42,723 bases of DNA from an uncultured Pelagibacteraceae bacterium (GTDB lineage Bacteria; Pseudomonadota; Alphaproteobacteria; Pelagibacterales; Pelagibacteraceae), in assembly GCA_902518155.1 (NCBI GenBank), contig CABYFA010000010.1, positions 1 to 42,723 on the forward strand, given 5' to 3'. Shown in pieces: positions 27,263 to 36,871 of this stretch. Both the position numbers and the translations under genes were made by a program. Position 1 is the first letter of the stretch; each line of letters starts with the position of its first letter. The notes beneath the pieces are model-generated. The model was not told the origin of the DNA, searched no databases, and was given only the letters and a program-made list of their open reading frames with translations.

Positions 27263-28834
27263 ATGAATTACAGCAATATAATTTATCTTAGAAAAGAACT
27301 GAATAAAATTAAAATTCTTTTTAAAAAAGGAGAATTCAAGCTCGTAATTCAAAAATCTAAAACTCTTTTAAAAAAAAATCCAAATCAAATTTTAATTTAT
27401 AATTTTATTGGCTTATCATATATTCAGTTGAATAAAATTGAAAACGCTTTGGAGATATTTCTGTTATCCAATCAAAAATTGCCTTCCGAGCCTTCGACTT
27501 TATGTAACATTGGAATCGCCTATAAAAATCTTGATAATATATCAAAAGCAAGAGATTATTTTAATAAAGCAATAAATATTAATCCGAGACATTTACCATC
27601 GTACATTAATTTAGGTCATCTTGAAAACAATCTAAACCATACTGAAAAAGCAGCAGATTACTATTTAAAAGCTTATCATTTAAATAATAATTCTGAAGAG
27701 GTCTTAACCTATCATATCCTAAATCTTTCTGCGCAAGGAAAATTCGTTGAAGCAAAAAAAATAATTTTAGAATTGAATAAAAAATTTCCAGAAAATACTA
27801 AATCTTATCATTTATATAGTAAAATTCATAAGTACGAGTTAGATGATCCTCATCAAAAATTGATGTTTAGCAAAATAAATATTCCGAGTTCAAATTATGA
27901 AGATTTATCAAATTTACACTTTGCTCTAGCAAAATCTTTTAATGATCAAAAAAATGATGAAAAATTTGTCCATCACACTTTAAAAGCTAATGATACTAAA
28001 TTTAAAACCTTTAAAAATTATAATTTTAAATTAGAAAAAGATCAATTTGAGCAAATTAAAAAACAATATGAAAATTTTGACTCTCAAAATCAAAAAAATA
28101 ATAAGGGAGAAAACCTTATATTTATAGTTGGGTTACCGAGATCAGGTACAACCTTGCTTCATCAAATTATAAGCTCACATTCTAAGACTTTTGGAGCTGA
28201 AGAAAGCCATGTTGTGAGCGATTTTTTTATTAAAAAATTTAAAAATAAAAACTCACTTGCAAATTTTTTTTCTAAAGAGCTTGTTGATAAAGACACATGC
28301 ATCAAATTATCGAACGAAATTTTGTCAAAATATAAAATGTACGATCAAAATAAAATTATAGTAGATAAAATGCCTTTCAATTTTAAATGGATTGGTTTTA
28401 TTAAAATACTATTTCCTCATGCTAAAATAATTCATAGTAATAGAAATCCCGTTGATAGTGCTTTTTCAATATACAGAAATATGTTTGATAGCCCTGGCAT
28501 TGGTTGGGCTTACAATCAAGATTATATAACAGAATATGTTAATCTTTATAGCGATCTAATGTTTTTTTGGAAAAAAGAGTTGGGAGATTTTATCTATGAG
28601 AGTCATTATGAAAAATTAGTGGCAGATCAAATCAGTGAAACTAAAAATATTTTAGAATTTTGTAATTTAAAATTTGAGGATAATTGCGTTAATTATACTA
28701 ATAACAACATACCCTCTAAAACAATCAGTGTTTATCAAGTAAGAAATAAAATTTACAAAAGTTCTCTCAACTTAAGTGACAAATATTTAGATTATTTTCC
28801 TTTTTTAAAGAAAGTAAAAAAAAAGGCCCCTTAA
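27263..28834 (+). CDS. TPR-repeat sulfotransferase
   Basis: A 523-residue fusion of N-terminal tetratricopeptide repeats (about residues 10-190, e.g. NIGIAYKNLDNISKARDYFNKAININP) with a PAPS-dependent sulfotransferase domain. The 5'-phosphosulfate loop is GLPRSGTT (290-297) and the 3'-phosphate site is SNRNPVDSAFSIYRNMF (about 393-410). The acceptor is unknown. No signal peptide is seen, so it is likely cytoplasmic. The last codons and the TAA lie inside a strong terminator hairpin. It starts 6 nt after the ThiE-like gene. Confidence 0.88.
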   Translation: MNYSNIIYLRKELNKIKILFKKGEFKLVIQKSKTLLKKNPNQILIYNFIGLSYIQLNKIENALEIFLLSNQKLPSEPSTLCNIGIAYKNLDNISKARDYFNKAININPRHLPSYINLGHLENNLNHTEKAADYYLKAYHLNNNSEEVLTYHILNLSAQGKFVEAKKIILELNKKFPENTKSYHLYSKIHKYELDDPHQKLMFSKINIPSSNYEDLSNLHFALAKSFNDQKNDEKFVHHTLKANDTKFKTFKNYNFKLEKDQFEQIKKQYENFDSQNQKNNKGENLIFIVGLPRSGTTLLHQIISSHSKTFGAEESHVVSDFFIKKFKNKNSLANFFSKELVDKDTCIKLSNEILSKYKMYDQNKIIVDKMPFNFKWIGFIKILFPHAKIIHSNRNPVDSAFSIYRNMFDSPGIGWAYNQDYITEYVNLYSDLMFFWKKELGDFIYESHYEKLVADQISETKNILEFCNLKFEDNCVNYTNNNIPSKTISVYQVRNKIYKSSLNLSDKYLDYFPFLKKVKKKAP

Positions 28835-28849
28835 AAAAGGGGCCTTTTT
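28816..28849. terminator. Bidirectional intrinsic terminator between sulfotransferase and porin
   Basis: A perfect inverted repeat pairs 28820-28832 with 28837-28849, with an AAGGCCCCTT / AAGGGGCCTT core and an AAAA loop. On the minus strand it is followed by nine T (28824-28816), making it a strong terminator for the porin; on the plus strand five T follow the stem. The sulfotransferase Ala-Pro codons are in the left arm and its TAA (28832-28834) begins at the top of the stem. Confidence 0.92.
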
Positions 28850-28868
28850 AATTAGACTAAATATTTAA

Positions 28869-29861
28869 TTAAAATGCAAAAACTAGCATTACTTCAGTAG
28901 TCTCGTGATCATTAGCAATAGAGTGAGCTACACCAGTCATTTCACTATCTTTAAGGTTGAAAGTCATACCACCCATTGAATAAGATGCTTGAATACTATT
29001 AGCTTCTTGATCAACAGAAGTACCTGATTTTTCAGTATTGTGCTCACCATAAGAGACTGAGAAGTTATCATTTACCATAAATGAAATTGCGTAAATCTCA
29101 GTTTCATAGTCAGTACCACCTGTAGCAGTGTCATCCTCGTCATTGATTTGGTAACCTACTGTAGCTGGACCGAATGCATAAGTTGCACCGAAAGTTGTAT
29201 GGTCAAGATCTTTACCATCAGCTTGTCCTTCAGTACCTACTCCACCAAACACTGTAAGACCTAAATCTTCTACAGGATAAGTGATAGCGATAGATGATGA
29301 TGAATCAACACTTGTAGCAGTTGTATCTTGAGAACCATCAGATCTGTTTGTTGTTGCACCTAAGTTATCAGAATAACCAACGCTTATTGAAGCACCGCCT
29401 ACAGATGTTGAATAACCGAAACCTGCACCAGAGGCCATTTTAGCCATAGTAGCTGCTGTAGCAGAAGTTCCTAGACCATCGTTAGCTTCTTCATATGCTT
29501 TTGGCATTTTATCTTCTAAACCAGCTAATCCACCGTGACCATCAGTATCATTATAATATAATGTACCCATATCACCCATGTCTAGTGTTATAGATGAAGT
29601 ATCAGATCCTTCAGCACCTGAACCACTTAAACCATGTGATAACGATACTGTGAAACCATTATCTAGTTCAGCTGAGCCACTAGCACTGATTTCTTGGTCC
29701 ATTGCGTATCCACTTGCAACGACATTAGTCGTTTCAAGAGTTCCACCTTTATTTACATAACTGAGTTTAGCACCACCACTTAGTGATAACTCGCCTGCAA
29801 TTGCAGATGTTGCAACTAATGAACCAGCAAGAGCTGTAAGCCCTATTTTTTTAATGTTCAT
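28869..29861 (-). CDS. Outer-membrane porin
   Basis: A 330-residue beta-barrel porin. Residues 1-22 are a classic Sec signal peptide ending in SAIA, and the mature protein starts GELSLSGGAKLSYV. Alternating hydrophobic strands, Gly/Ser/Asp/Thr-rich loops (many acidic residues) and a terminal Phe (VMLVFAF) are outer-membrane barrel hallmarks. Its codons are visibly richer in G and C than neighbouring genes, which fits high expression or composition constrained by Gly/Ala/Asp. An AAAGGA Shine-Dalgarno precedes the ATG, and a strong terminator follows about 20 nt after the stop. Solute specificity is unknown. Confidence 0.9.
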   Translation of the reverse strand: MNIKKIGLTALAGSLVATSAIAGELSLSGGAKLSYVNKGGTLETTNVVASGYAMDQEISASGSAELDNGFTVSLSHGLSGSGAEGSDTSSITLDMGDMGTLYYNDTDGHGGLAGLEDKMPKAYEEANDGLGTSATAATMAKMASGAGFGYSTSVGGASISVGYSDNLGATTNRSDGSQDTTATSVDSSSSIAITYPVEDLGLTVFGGVGTEGQADGKDLDHTTFGATYAFGPATVGYQINDEDDTATGGTDYETEIYAISFMVNDNFSVSYGEHNTEKSGTSVDQEANSIQASYSMGGMTFNLKDSEMTGVAHSIANDHETTEVMLVFAF

Positions 29862-30066
29862 ATTGTTTCCTTTGTTTGTTTATTGTTTTTATTATTAAAA
29901 TTAATAATAAGTGTTACTAATTAACAAATTTTAGTTTGACATGATTTAAAATACCCAAAATTTTTATTTTTTTATACCTTGTGTTGCATAATTATCACAC
30001 TTTTATTCATTTATTTGGGGCATTTTATGTGATAATTAACTTTTTTTAACTAGTTCTAATAACTTA
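29862..30066. promoter_or_regulatory. Divergent control region between porin and DUF3576 lipoprotein
   Basis: At 205 bp this is the largest gap in the window, between two genes read away from each other. It must carry both promoters. It holds an 11-bp inverted repeat (listed separately) and an AT-only palindrome around 29890-29915 in the porin leader. I cannot assign -10/-35 boxes with confidence in such AT-rich DNA. Confidence 0.6.
29989..30038. repeat. 11-bp inverted repeat in the porin/lipoprotein divergent region
   Basis: TAATTATCACA (29989-29999) and its exact complement TGTGATAATTA (30028-30038) are separated by 28 bp. Centre-to-centre spacing is 39 bp, close to four helical turns, so the arms could be two half-sites for one dimeric or looped regulator. 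The right arm is 29-39 bp upstream of the lipoprotein ATG. No regulator is identified. Confidence 0.6.
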
Positions 30067-30582
30067 ATGCGTATTTTGCCAAGACTTATAATAATTCTTT
30101 TTTTTATATTATCTAGTGGTTGTAATATCTACAAGCCAGTAGATGCTAGAAAAGTAAGTCCAACAGGTACTGAAAGAGCTAGAAAAAATATTGAAGAAGG
30201 TAGAAGTGTTGGGTTGTTTGGTGTAGCAACTGGAAAAATGAGAGGTGGTTCGTTTGAATTTGCAAGCGCTAATGAATTATGGAGAGCTTCTTTAGATGTA
30301 ATTGATTTTATGCCTTTAACCTCTGTAAATTATAGTGGTGGTGTTATAATTACCGACTGGTATTCAGATCAAAGTAATACTAATGAGTCTATAAAAATTA
30401 CGATAAAGTTTCTAAGTAATGAGGTAAGATCAGATTCTCTTGATGTTGATGTATTTTACAAAACATGTATTGCTACTAACAATTGTAAAATCAACAAACA
30501 AGAGGGACAACTCAAAAAAGAAATTACAAAACAAATATTAGCTAAAGCTGCGATATATAAAAAACAAGCTAAAGATAAATAG
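30067..30582 (+). CDS. DUF3576-type lipoprotein
   Basis: A 171-residue predicted outer-membrane or periplasmic lipoprotein. The N-terminal signal ends in LSSGC, giving an acylated Cys19. The body has GGSFEFASANELWRASLDVIDFMPL and GGVIITDWYSD, which I recognise as the alphaproteobacterial DUF3576 family, normally found just upstream of leuS as here. The function is unknown. Two further cysteines (CIATNNC) could form a disulfide. It is divergent from the porin and about 39 nt before leuS. Confidence 0.85.
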   Translation: MRILPRLIIILFFILSSGCNIYKPVDARKVSPTGTERARKNIEEGRSVGLFGVATGKMRGGSFEFASANELWRASLDVIDFMPLTSVNYSGGVIITDWYSDQSNTNESIKITIKFLSNEVRSDSLDVDVFYKTCIATNNCKINKQEGQLKKEITKQILAKAAIYKKQAKDK

Positions 30583-30621
30583 AACCAGCTGATGACTAAT
30601 TAATCAATTTGGTAATTGGTT

Positions 30622-33156
30622 ATGAACAGATATAATTTCAAATTAGTAGAAGCAAAGTGGCAAAATTATTGGGAAAAAAATAAAAGCTTCAAAGTTCAAA
30701 CAGATTCTTCGAAAAAAAAATTCTATTGCCTTGAAATGTTTCCTTACCCATCAGGAAAAATCCATATGGGTCATGTAAGAAATTATACTATAGGAGATGT
30801 GCTTGCTCGTTACAAATCCCTTAAAGGATATAATGTGTTACATCCAATGGGTTGGGACTCATTTGGTATGCCCGCTGAAAATGCCGCAAAACAAAATAAT
30901 CTTGATCCAAAAAAATGGACAGAAACAAACATATCAAATATGAAGACTCAATTAAAAAAACTGGGTTTATCGATTGATTGGGATAGAGAAATTTCTACGT
31001 GTAATAAAGACTATTACAAACATCAACAGGCCTTTTTTTTGGAACTATTTGAAAAAAAACTTGTTTATAGAAAAGAAAAGTATGTTAATTGGGATCCGGT
31101 AGATGAAACAGTTTTAGCAAATGAGCAAGTTATAGATGGTAAAGGCTGGCGTTCTGGAGCTATAGTTGAAAGAAAGAAATTAAACCAGTGGTTTTTTAAT
31201 ATATCCAAATTTTCCCAAGAACTTTTAGATGGTCTAGAAAAATTAAATGCTTGGCCAAACAAAGTGAAAACGATGCAAAAAAATTGGATCGGAAAGTCAT
31301 TTGGGTGTGAAATTGATTTTAAAATAGAAGGAGAGCTACCTGTTGAAAATATTAAGTGTTTCACTACAAGACCAGATACACTTTTTGGGTTTTCTTTTTT
31401 AGCATTATCAGCGGATCACGAAGTTTCTAAATTCTTTAAAGATGACAAGAATTTTTTAAGTTTTAAAGAGGAATGTTCAAAAACTGGCACGACTGAAGAA
31501 GCTATAGCAGTAGGTGAAAAAATTGGATTTAAAACAAATCTTGTAGCTGTAAATCCCCTCAATCCAAAACAAAAAGTGCCAGTATACTTTGCAAACTTTG
31601 TATTAATGGATTATGGTTTTGGAGCTGTTTTTGGTTGCCCAGCGCATGATCAAAGAGATTTTGATTTTGCAAAAAAATATGATCTAGAAATAAAGACTGT
31701 TGTCCGACCAATGGATAAAGATGAAAATTTTAAAGTTATCAATGAGGCATATCCAGGGCCAGGTGTTTTGATTAATTCAGAGTTTCTAAATGGTCTTAAA
31801 GCACCAGAAAATTCTATACTTGAAACAATTAAGATTTTAGAAAAAAAAAAATTGGGAAAAAAACAAATAAATTTTAGATTAAAAGATTGGGGTGTATCTA
31901 GACAAAGATATTGGGGATGTCCTATTCCAATAGCATATGATGAAAATGGTATTGCTTACCCAATTCCTAAATCAATGTTACCAGTAGAACTTCCCGAAAA
32001 TATAGACCTTAATGTTAAGGGTAATCCACTAGATAAACAAAATGATTGGAGGAAAGTAATTATAGATGGAAAACAATTGATAAGAGAGACAGACACTTTA
32101 GATACATTTGTATGTTCGTCTTGGTATTACTTAAGATTTTGTTCACCAAAAGAAGCTGAATATGGATTTAAAAAAGATGATATCGATTACTGGATGCCTG
32201 TGGATCAATATATCGGTGGTGTTGAACATGCAATTTTACATTTACTTTACTCAAGATTTTTTATGCGAGCTTTATCCGAAAAAAATAATAATTTTAATAT
32301 CTTAGAACCCTTCAATGGTCTATTTACACAAGGAATGGTATGTCATGAAACTTATAAAGATCCAGACAATAATTGGATAAGTCCTGAAGAGATTGAAAAC
32401 ATAGATGGAAAGAAGTATCTTAAACAAGATAGATCAAAGTTAATTTCAATTGGACCTTCAGAATCTATGTCAAAATCAAAAAAAAATACTATAGATCCTG
32501 AAAATATAATTGCCAATTATGGTGCTGACTCAGCAAGACTTTTTATATTATCAGATAGTCCTCCAGAAAAAGACGTTCAATGGTCTGAGGAAGGTATCGT
32601 GTCATCTTTCAAATTTATTCAAAAACTTTGGAAATTAAATGAAAAAATCATCAACGAAATTAATAAAAATCATAACAAAGATAAAGATGAGGAGATCACA
32701 AAATATACCAATAAGTATTTGAAGAAAGTTTACGATAATCTTGAGAGCTTCAGTTATAATAAAATAATAGCTAACTTGTATGAAATGTATTCTTTCATAA
32801 ACAAACAAATAGAAAAAACTTATACAAAACATACATTAATTGAGAATTATCAAAAAATTTTAATTACAATGACACCAATTCTTCCTCACTTTGCTAACGA
32901 GTGCTTAAGTATGATAAAAGCTAAAAATTTTAAGTGGCCAGAATACAATACTTCAATGTTAAAAGAGGAAACTGTTAACATTGTTATACAAATTAATGGA
33001 AAAAAAAGAGGTCTTATTCAAACAAAACCCAATATTGCAGAGGAAAAACTCTTTGAAATAATTAAGAATGATGAGAAAATAATGAAATATTTTAACCAGA
33101 AAAAAATTAAAAAGAAAATTTATATTAAGGATAAACTTTTGAACATAATTATTTAA
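30622..33156 (+). CDS. leuS: Leucyl-tRNA synthetase
   Basis: Class I synthetase charging tRNA-Leu, 844 residues from the ATG at 30622; an in-frame TTG two codons earlier is less likely. Motifs are [19 protein letters not shown] (HIGH), the inserted CP1 editing domain ([16 protein letters not shown] and [13 protein letters not shown], which carries the editing Asp), SWYYLRF, and [11 protein letters not shown] (KMSKS). The C-terminal anticodon domain ends in [15 protein letters not shown] sequence. It is followed directly by lptE with no gap. Confidence 0.98.
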   Translation: MNRYNFKLVEAKWQNYWEKNKSFKVQTDSSKKKFYCLEMFPYPSGKIHMGHVRNYTIGDVLARYKSLKGYNVLHPMGWDSFGMPAENAAKQNNLDPKKWTETNISNMKTQLKKLGLSIDWDREISTCNKDYYKHQQAFFLELFEKKLVYRKEKYVNWDPVDETVLANEQVIDGKGWRSGAIVERKKLNQWFFNISKFSQELLDGLEKLNAWPNKVKTMQKNWIGKSFGCEIDFKIEGELPVENIKCFTTRPDTLFGFSFLALSADHEVSKFFKDDKNFLSFKEECSKTGTTEEAIAVGEKIGFKTNLVAVNPLNPKQKVPVYFANFVLMDYGFGAVFGCPAHDQRDFDFAKKYDLEIKTVVRPMDKDENFKVINEAYPGPGVLINSEFLNGLKAPENSILETIKILEKKKLGKKQINFRLKDWGVSRQRYWGCPIPIAYDENGIAYPIPKSMLPVELPENIDLNVKGNPLDKQNDWRKVIIDGKQLIRETDTLDTFVCSSWYYLRFCSPKEAEYGFKKDDIDYWMPVDQYIGGVEHAILHLLYSRFFMRALSEKNNNFNILEPFNGLFTQGMVCHETYKDPDNNWISPEEIENIDGKKYLKQDRSKLISIGPSESMSKSKKNTIDPENIIANYGADSARLFILSDSPPEKDVQWSEEGIVSSFKFIQKLWKLNEKIINEINKNHNKDKDEEITKYTNKYLKKVYDNLESFSYNKIIANLYEMYSFINKQIEKTYTKHTLIENYQKILITMTPILPHFANECLSMIKAKNFKWPEYNTSMLKEETVNIVIQINGKKRGLIQTKPNIAEEKLFEIIKNDEKIMKYFNQKKIKKKIYIKDKLLNIII

Positions 33157-33615
33157 ATGCTAAAAAAAATTTTTTTTATAATCTTTTTATTAAATCTTTT
33201 AAGCCATTGTGATTATAAACCACTTTATTCAAAACAAAATAAAGTGAATTATAAAATCATCATATCAAGTTTTTCTGGTGATAAAGATATAAATAATACT
33301 ATAGCAAAAAATTTGAGAAGAAATAGCAAGAGCAGCTCTGATCTAATTGTAAATATTAGTTTTGATACTAAATATACGAAAAGTGTTTTGGCTAAAAATA
33401 CTGCCGGATCCATAACTGATTATCAAACAAATGTGGTTACATTATTTAAGATACAAAAAGAAAATAATTTAGAAACCTTTGAGGTTAGTGAAAAATTTAA
33501 CTTTCAAAAGATGGCGGACAAATATGAGGAAAAAAATTACGAACAAAATATCAAGAAAAATCTTGCAAGCTTAATATCACGTAAGCTTATTCTTAGATTA
33601 GCTGTGACTGAATGA
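33157..33615 (+). CDS. lptE: LPS-assembly lipoprotein LptE-like
   Basis: Small (152-residue) lipoprotein expected to plug the LptD barrel for LPS insertion into the outer membrane. The signal peptide ends in the lipobox LLSHC (Cys18). It continues YKPLYS, the conserved start of alphaproteobacterial LptE, with a later DYQTNVVTLFKI strand. Sequence conservation is low in this family, so the call leans on the leuS-lptE-holA order. ATGA overlap with holA (4 nt). Confidence 0.8.
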   Translation: MLKKIFFIIFLLNLLSHCDYKPLYSKQNKVNYKIIISSFSGDKDINNTIAKNLRRNSKSSSDLIVNISFDTKYTKSVLAKNTAGSITDYQTNVVTLFKIQKENNLETFEVSEKFNFQKMADKYEEKNYEQNIKKNLASLISRKLILRLAVTE

Positions 33616-34604
33616 TTGTAAAAACATTTGAACTTCATAAGATCAATGATAACCAAATTTTTTTTTTATTATACGGCAAAAATGATGGTTTAAAAATTGA
33701 GTGCATAAATGAAATTTTGAAAAAAAATAATGGTAAGATTTATAATTATGATGAAAAACAAATTAAAGATCAAATTGAACTTTTCTATGAAAATATTTTG
33801 TCTGAGTCATTGTTCGAAAGTAGTAAAATTATAATTATAAATAGAGCATCAGATAAGATTTGTGAAATAATTGATGATTTAACTAATCGAGTTGTAAGTA
33901 ATATTAAAGTGATTATTAATGCTGATATTTTAGATACTAAATCGAAACTAAGATCTATATTTGAAAAAAGAAAAGATTTAGTTTGTATTCCAACGTATCC
34001 TGATAACAATGAGACACTATCAAAATTAACTTATAGTTTTTTCAAAAAACAAAATATCTCAATTTCACAACAAAATATAAATATGATAGTAGAAAAATGT
34101 AATGGTGATAGAACAAATCTTAAAAATGAACTCGATAAAATAAAAAGTTACTCAACAAACAAAAAGAAAATTTCATCTGAAGAAATTTCAAAATTAATTA
34201 ATTTAAGTGAAAATTATGGATTGTCAGAACTAATTGATAACTGTTTAGCTAAAAATCAAAATAAGATAATTAATATACTAAATGAAAATAATTATAATAC
34301 TGAAGATAGTATTATAATTTTAAGAACCTTTTTATTTAAAGCTAAAAAAATTCTTAAACTTGCAATTCAACTTGAGCAAAACAAAGATATTAACGCAACT
34401 ATTAATTCTGCTAGGCCACCTATTTTTTGGAAAGATAAAGAGATTGTTAAAATACAGCTTAATAACTGGAAACCTAAAAAAATTAAGGATCTAATAAAAA
34501 ATTTAAATGATCTCGAACTTGAAATAAAACAAAATTATAATAATTCGATACTTATCATTACAAACTTCATTTTAGAAAAAAGCTGTTCTAAAGTTAATAA
34601 TTAG
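33612..34604 (+). CDS. holA: DNA polymerase III subunit delta
   Basis: Clamp-loader subunit that opens the sliding clamp. The 330-residue protein has the HolA pattern FFLLYGKNDGLKIECINEI at the N-terminus, SLFESSKIIIINRASDK, and the domain III helices near LRTFLFKAKKILKLAIQLEQ. The sequence is divergent but length and position (after lptE) fit. Its last 11 nt overlap the convergent parB, with no terminator between them. Confidence 0.9.
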   Translation: MIVKTFELHKINDNQIFFLLYGKNDGLKIECINEILKKNNGKIYNYDEKQIKDQIELFYENILSESLFESSKIIIINRASDKICEIIDDLTNRVVSNIKVIINADILDTKSKLRSIFEKRKDLVCIPTYPDNNETLSKLTYSFFKKQNISISQQNINMIVEKCNGDRTNLKNELDKIKSYSTNKKKISSEEISKLINLSENYGLSELIDNCLAKNQNKIINILNENNYNTEDSIIILRTFLFKAKKILKLAIQLEQNKDINATINSARPPIFWKDKEIVKIQLNNWKPKKIKDLIKNLNDLELEIKQNYNNSILIITNFILEKSCSKVNN

Positions 34605-35433
34605 ATTTTATAATATCTATTATTTTGTTTAGCTGCTCAATATCATGATAAACAAAGGTAATTGTTCCTTTATTTTTTTTATTATTTTTAATAGAGACAT
34701 TTAAGCCAATTCTATCAGTAATTGATCTTTCAAGATTTTGAATATTTGGATCACTGGATTTTGCAAAAAAACTCTTTTTTTTCTTAAAGATTTTAACAAA
34801 ATTTTCTGATTGACGAACTGAAAGTTTTTTTTCGATGATTTTTCGCGCAACAAATGTTGCATTTTCAAGTCCAACCAATATTTTTGCATGACCAGCTGAA
34901 ATTTCTTTTGTTTCAATCAAATCTAAAACGTCACGTGGTAAAGTTAATATCCTCAAACAATTGGTAATATAACTTCTGCTTTTTCCGATAAATTTTGAAA
35001 CTTTTTCTTGATCGTAAGAAAAATCATTTATTAATCTTTGATAGCCCTGGGCTTCTTCAAGAGGATTAAGATCATTTCTTTGGACATTTTCAACAATTGC
35101 AAATTCCAAAGATTTCAAATCATCTGCTTCAGTAACAACAACAGGAACTTCATGAAGACCAGCTTTTTGAGCTGCAAGCCAACGTCTTTCACCAGCTATG
35201 ATTTCATATTTAGAATTTTCATCAGATTTACGAACAATAATTGGCTGAATAATACCTCTTTCTCTAATTGATTTTTCTAAATCATTCAAACTATCTTCAT
35301 CAAAAATTTTTCTAGGTTGAAATTTATTTGGATAAAGATCACCGATTAATAATTTGTTTGTTTTTTCTTCAATTTTGGTTTCTCCAATTAATGATGACAA
35401 TCCTCTACCCAGTCCTTTTTTAATCTTGTTCAT
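34594..35433 (-). CDS. parB: Chromosome partitioning protein ParB
   Basis: CTP-dependent clamp that loads at parS and spreads along the origin region. The 279 residues begin KKGLGRGLSSLIG, the ParA-interaction region. The CTPase motifs GERRWLAAQKAG and ENVQRNDLNPLEEAQGY follow, then the helix-turn-helix with FIGKSRSYITNCLRIL and SAGHAKILVGL, then a C-terminal dimer domain. The start overlaps the parA stop as TAATG. A matching parS site lies about 1.4 kb away inside rsmG. Confidence 0.97.
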   Translation of the reverse strand: MNKIKKGLGRGLSSLIGETKIEEKTNKLLIGDLYPNKFQPRKIFDEDSLNDLEKSIRERGIIQPIIVRKSDENSKYEIIAGERRWLAAQKAGLHEVPVVVTEADDLKSLEFAIVENVQRNDLNPLEEAQGYQRLINDFSYDQEKVSKFIGKSRSYITNCLRILTLPRDVLDLIETKEISAGHAKILVGLENATFVARKIIEKKLSVRQSENFVKIFKKKKSFFAKSSDPNIQNLERSITDRIGLNVSIKNNKKNKGTITFVYHDIEQLNKIIDIIKSNY

Positions 35434-36227
35434 TAAGCTGCACTCCCAATTTGACTTTCTTGGTTAATAAATTCGTCCGTAAAACTATAATATGATTTAC
35501 TGCCAGGACAATTTTTATCATAAATCAGAACGGGCACTCCATGAGATGGGGCTTCAGATAATCTGACATTACGTGGAATTACAGTTTGATATACTTTTTC
35601 TTTAAAATAATTTCTTGCTTCTTGTTCAACTTGTGATGATAACTTATTTCTTCTGTCATACATTGTTAAAAGTATCCCTTGAATTTCTAAATTAGGATTT
35701 AAATTAATTTTTATGCGATCAATTGTTTTCATCAATTGAGTCAAGCCCTCTAATGCAAAAAATTCTGTCTGAAGAGGGACTAAAAGTGAGTTTGAGCATA
35801 CAAGAGCCATCACTGTCAATAAACTAAGAGATGGTGGACAATCTATGAGTATATAATCATATGGTCCTCCAGAATCATTTAAATACGCGGCTAATTTGAT
35901 CTTCAAAATAAACGCCCGATCGCTATCTCCAGCTGTCTCAACCTCTAAACCAGACAGATCAACATTCGAAGATACCAGATCAAGATTATCAAATTTAGTT
36001 TTTTTAATTACTTGTGAAATTGACTTACTTCCATTTAAAATTCCATAAATAGTTTCGTCAGACCTTTCTAAATTAGATAAGCCTAGACCAGTTGTTGCAT
36101 TTCCTTGAGGATCTAAATCAATAACTAAAATTTTTTTTCCAAGTTGAGTTAATGCAGACGCAAGGTTAATTACTGTTGTTGTTTTACCAACTCCACCCTT
36201 CTGATTTATTATTGAAATAGTTTTCAT
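35433..36227 (-). CDS. parA: Chromosome partitioning ATPase ParA
   Basis: Deviant Walker A ATPase that moves ParB-parS complexes to segregate the origin. The loop KGGVGKTTT is at residues 10-18, with LVIDLDPQGNATTGLG (switch I) and ILIDCPPSLSLLTVMAL (Walker B) following. The 264-residue length is typical of chromosomal ParA/Soj. Single-nucleotide TAATG overlaps link it to rsmG upstream and parB downstream. Confidence 0.98.
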   Translation of the reverse strand: MKTISIINQKGGVGKTTTVINLASALTQLGKKILVIDLDPQGNATTGLGLSNLERSDETIYGILNGSKSISQVIKKTKFDNLDLVSSNVDLSGLEVETAGDSDRAFILKIKLAAYLNDSGGPYDYILIDCPPSLSLLTVMALVCSNSLLVPLQTEFFALEGLTQLMKTIDRIKINLNPNLEIQGILLTMYDRRNKLSSQVEQEARNYFKEKVYQTVIPRNVRLSEAPSHGVPVLIYDKNCPGSKSYYSFTDEFINQESQIGSAA

Positions 36228-36871
36228 TAAATTTTTTTTTCCATATTTTTTATATTTAACAAAAACGAATCTTTACTTGTTAAACTTTTTTTTTCCTCGT
36301 AGTCTAAATCCCAAATTTTAAGAGTATCATTTAAGATTTTTCTTCCACTTTTTCCCATAAACAAAATTATATTTTTATATTTCCTAAAATTTTTTTGCAC
36401 TAAATCAAGAATTATTGGCATTGGCTTAAAAGCTCTAGACATAATGGTTCCAGTTTCAATATTTTTAATTTTAAATATATCTTTTTGTATTATTTCCGTA
36501 TTCAATTCTAATTTTTTTGAGACATCTTTTAAAAAAACACATTTGTGATAACTTTTTTCATAAAGTTTTATTTTCATACTGTTTTTTAAATTTTTCATTA
36601 ATATTGCTATGATTAGACCAGGCATTCCACCCCCAGTACCTAAATCAGAGGTTGTATTGCTTTTTAAATCAACAAAATCAATTATTTGTGCTGAATCAAT
36701 AATGTGTCTTTGTCTAATATCCTCCTTTTTTGAGCTTTTTTTACTAATTATATTAATTTCCTTATTTTTTTTTTGAATCATGCTTATTAAGCTTTCAAGC
36801 TCATTACAAGTTTCACGTGAAACATGAAGTTTTTGAATTTCAGAGTAATTTTTAGAAATTATCGAATCCAT
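36227..36871 (-). CDS. rsmG: 16S rRNA (guanine-527-N7)-methyltransferase
   Basis: SAM-dependent enzyme methylating G527 of 16S rRNA, where loss gives low-level streptomycin resistance. SAM-binding DLGTGGGMPGL is at residues 76-86 and RQRHIIDSAQI precedes it. The 214-residue length is normal. Codons 16-21 (His-Val-Ser-Arg-Glu-Thr) coincide with a parS site. It overlaps mnmG and parA by one nucleotide each (TAATG). Confidence 0.96.
   Translation of the reverse strand: MDSIISKNYSEIQKLHVSRETCNELESLISMIQKKNKEINIISKKSSKKEDIRQRHIIDSAQIIDFVDLKSNTTSDLGTGGGMPGLIIAILMKNLKNSMKIKLYEKSYHKCVFLKDVSKKLELNTEIIQKDIFKIKNIETGTIMSRAFKPMPIILDLVQKNFRKYKNIILFMGKSGRKILNDTLKIWDLDYEEKKSLTSKDSFLLNIKNMEKKI
36809..36824. 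promoter_or_regulatory. parS centromere site inside rsmG
   Basis: AGTTTCACGTGAAACA matches the near-universal parS palindrome TGTTTCACGTGAAACA at 15 of 16 positions; only the first base differs. It lies in codons 16-21 of rsmG, close to parA and parB, the usual place for a chromosomal parS. It should bind ParB and marks an origin-proximal region. Confidence 0.93.

Noticed and set aside
28869..29861. Horizontal transfer of the porin because of different base use
   Set aside because: The higher GC is explained by Gly/Ala/Ser/Asp-rich barrel composition and likely high expression; it has no mobile-element flanks.
29885..29920. AT-only palindrome in the porin leader
   Set aside because: Composed only of A and T in a very AT-rich region; too little information to claim an operator or terminator.
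34928..34945. Second parS-like site (GTCACGTGG) in parB
   Set aside because: Only the central CACGTG core matches; the flanking TTT/AAA arms are missing.
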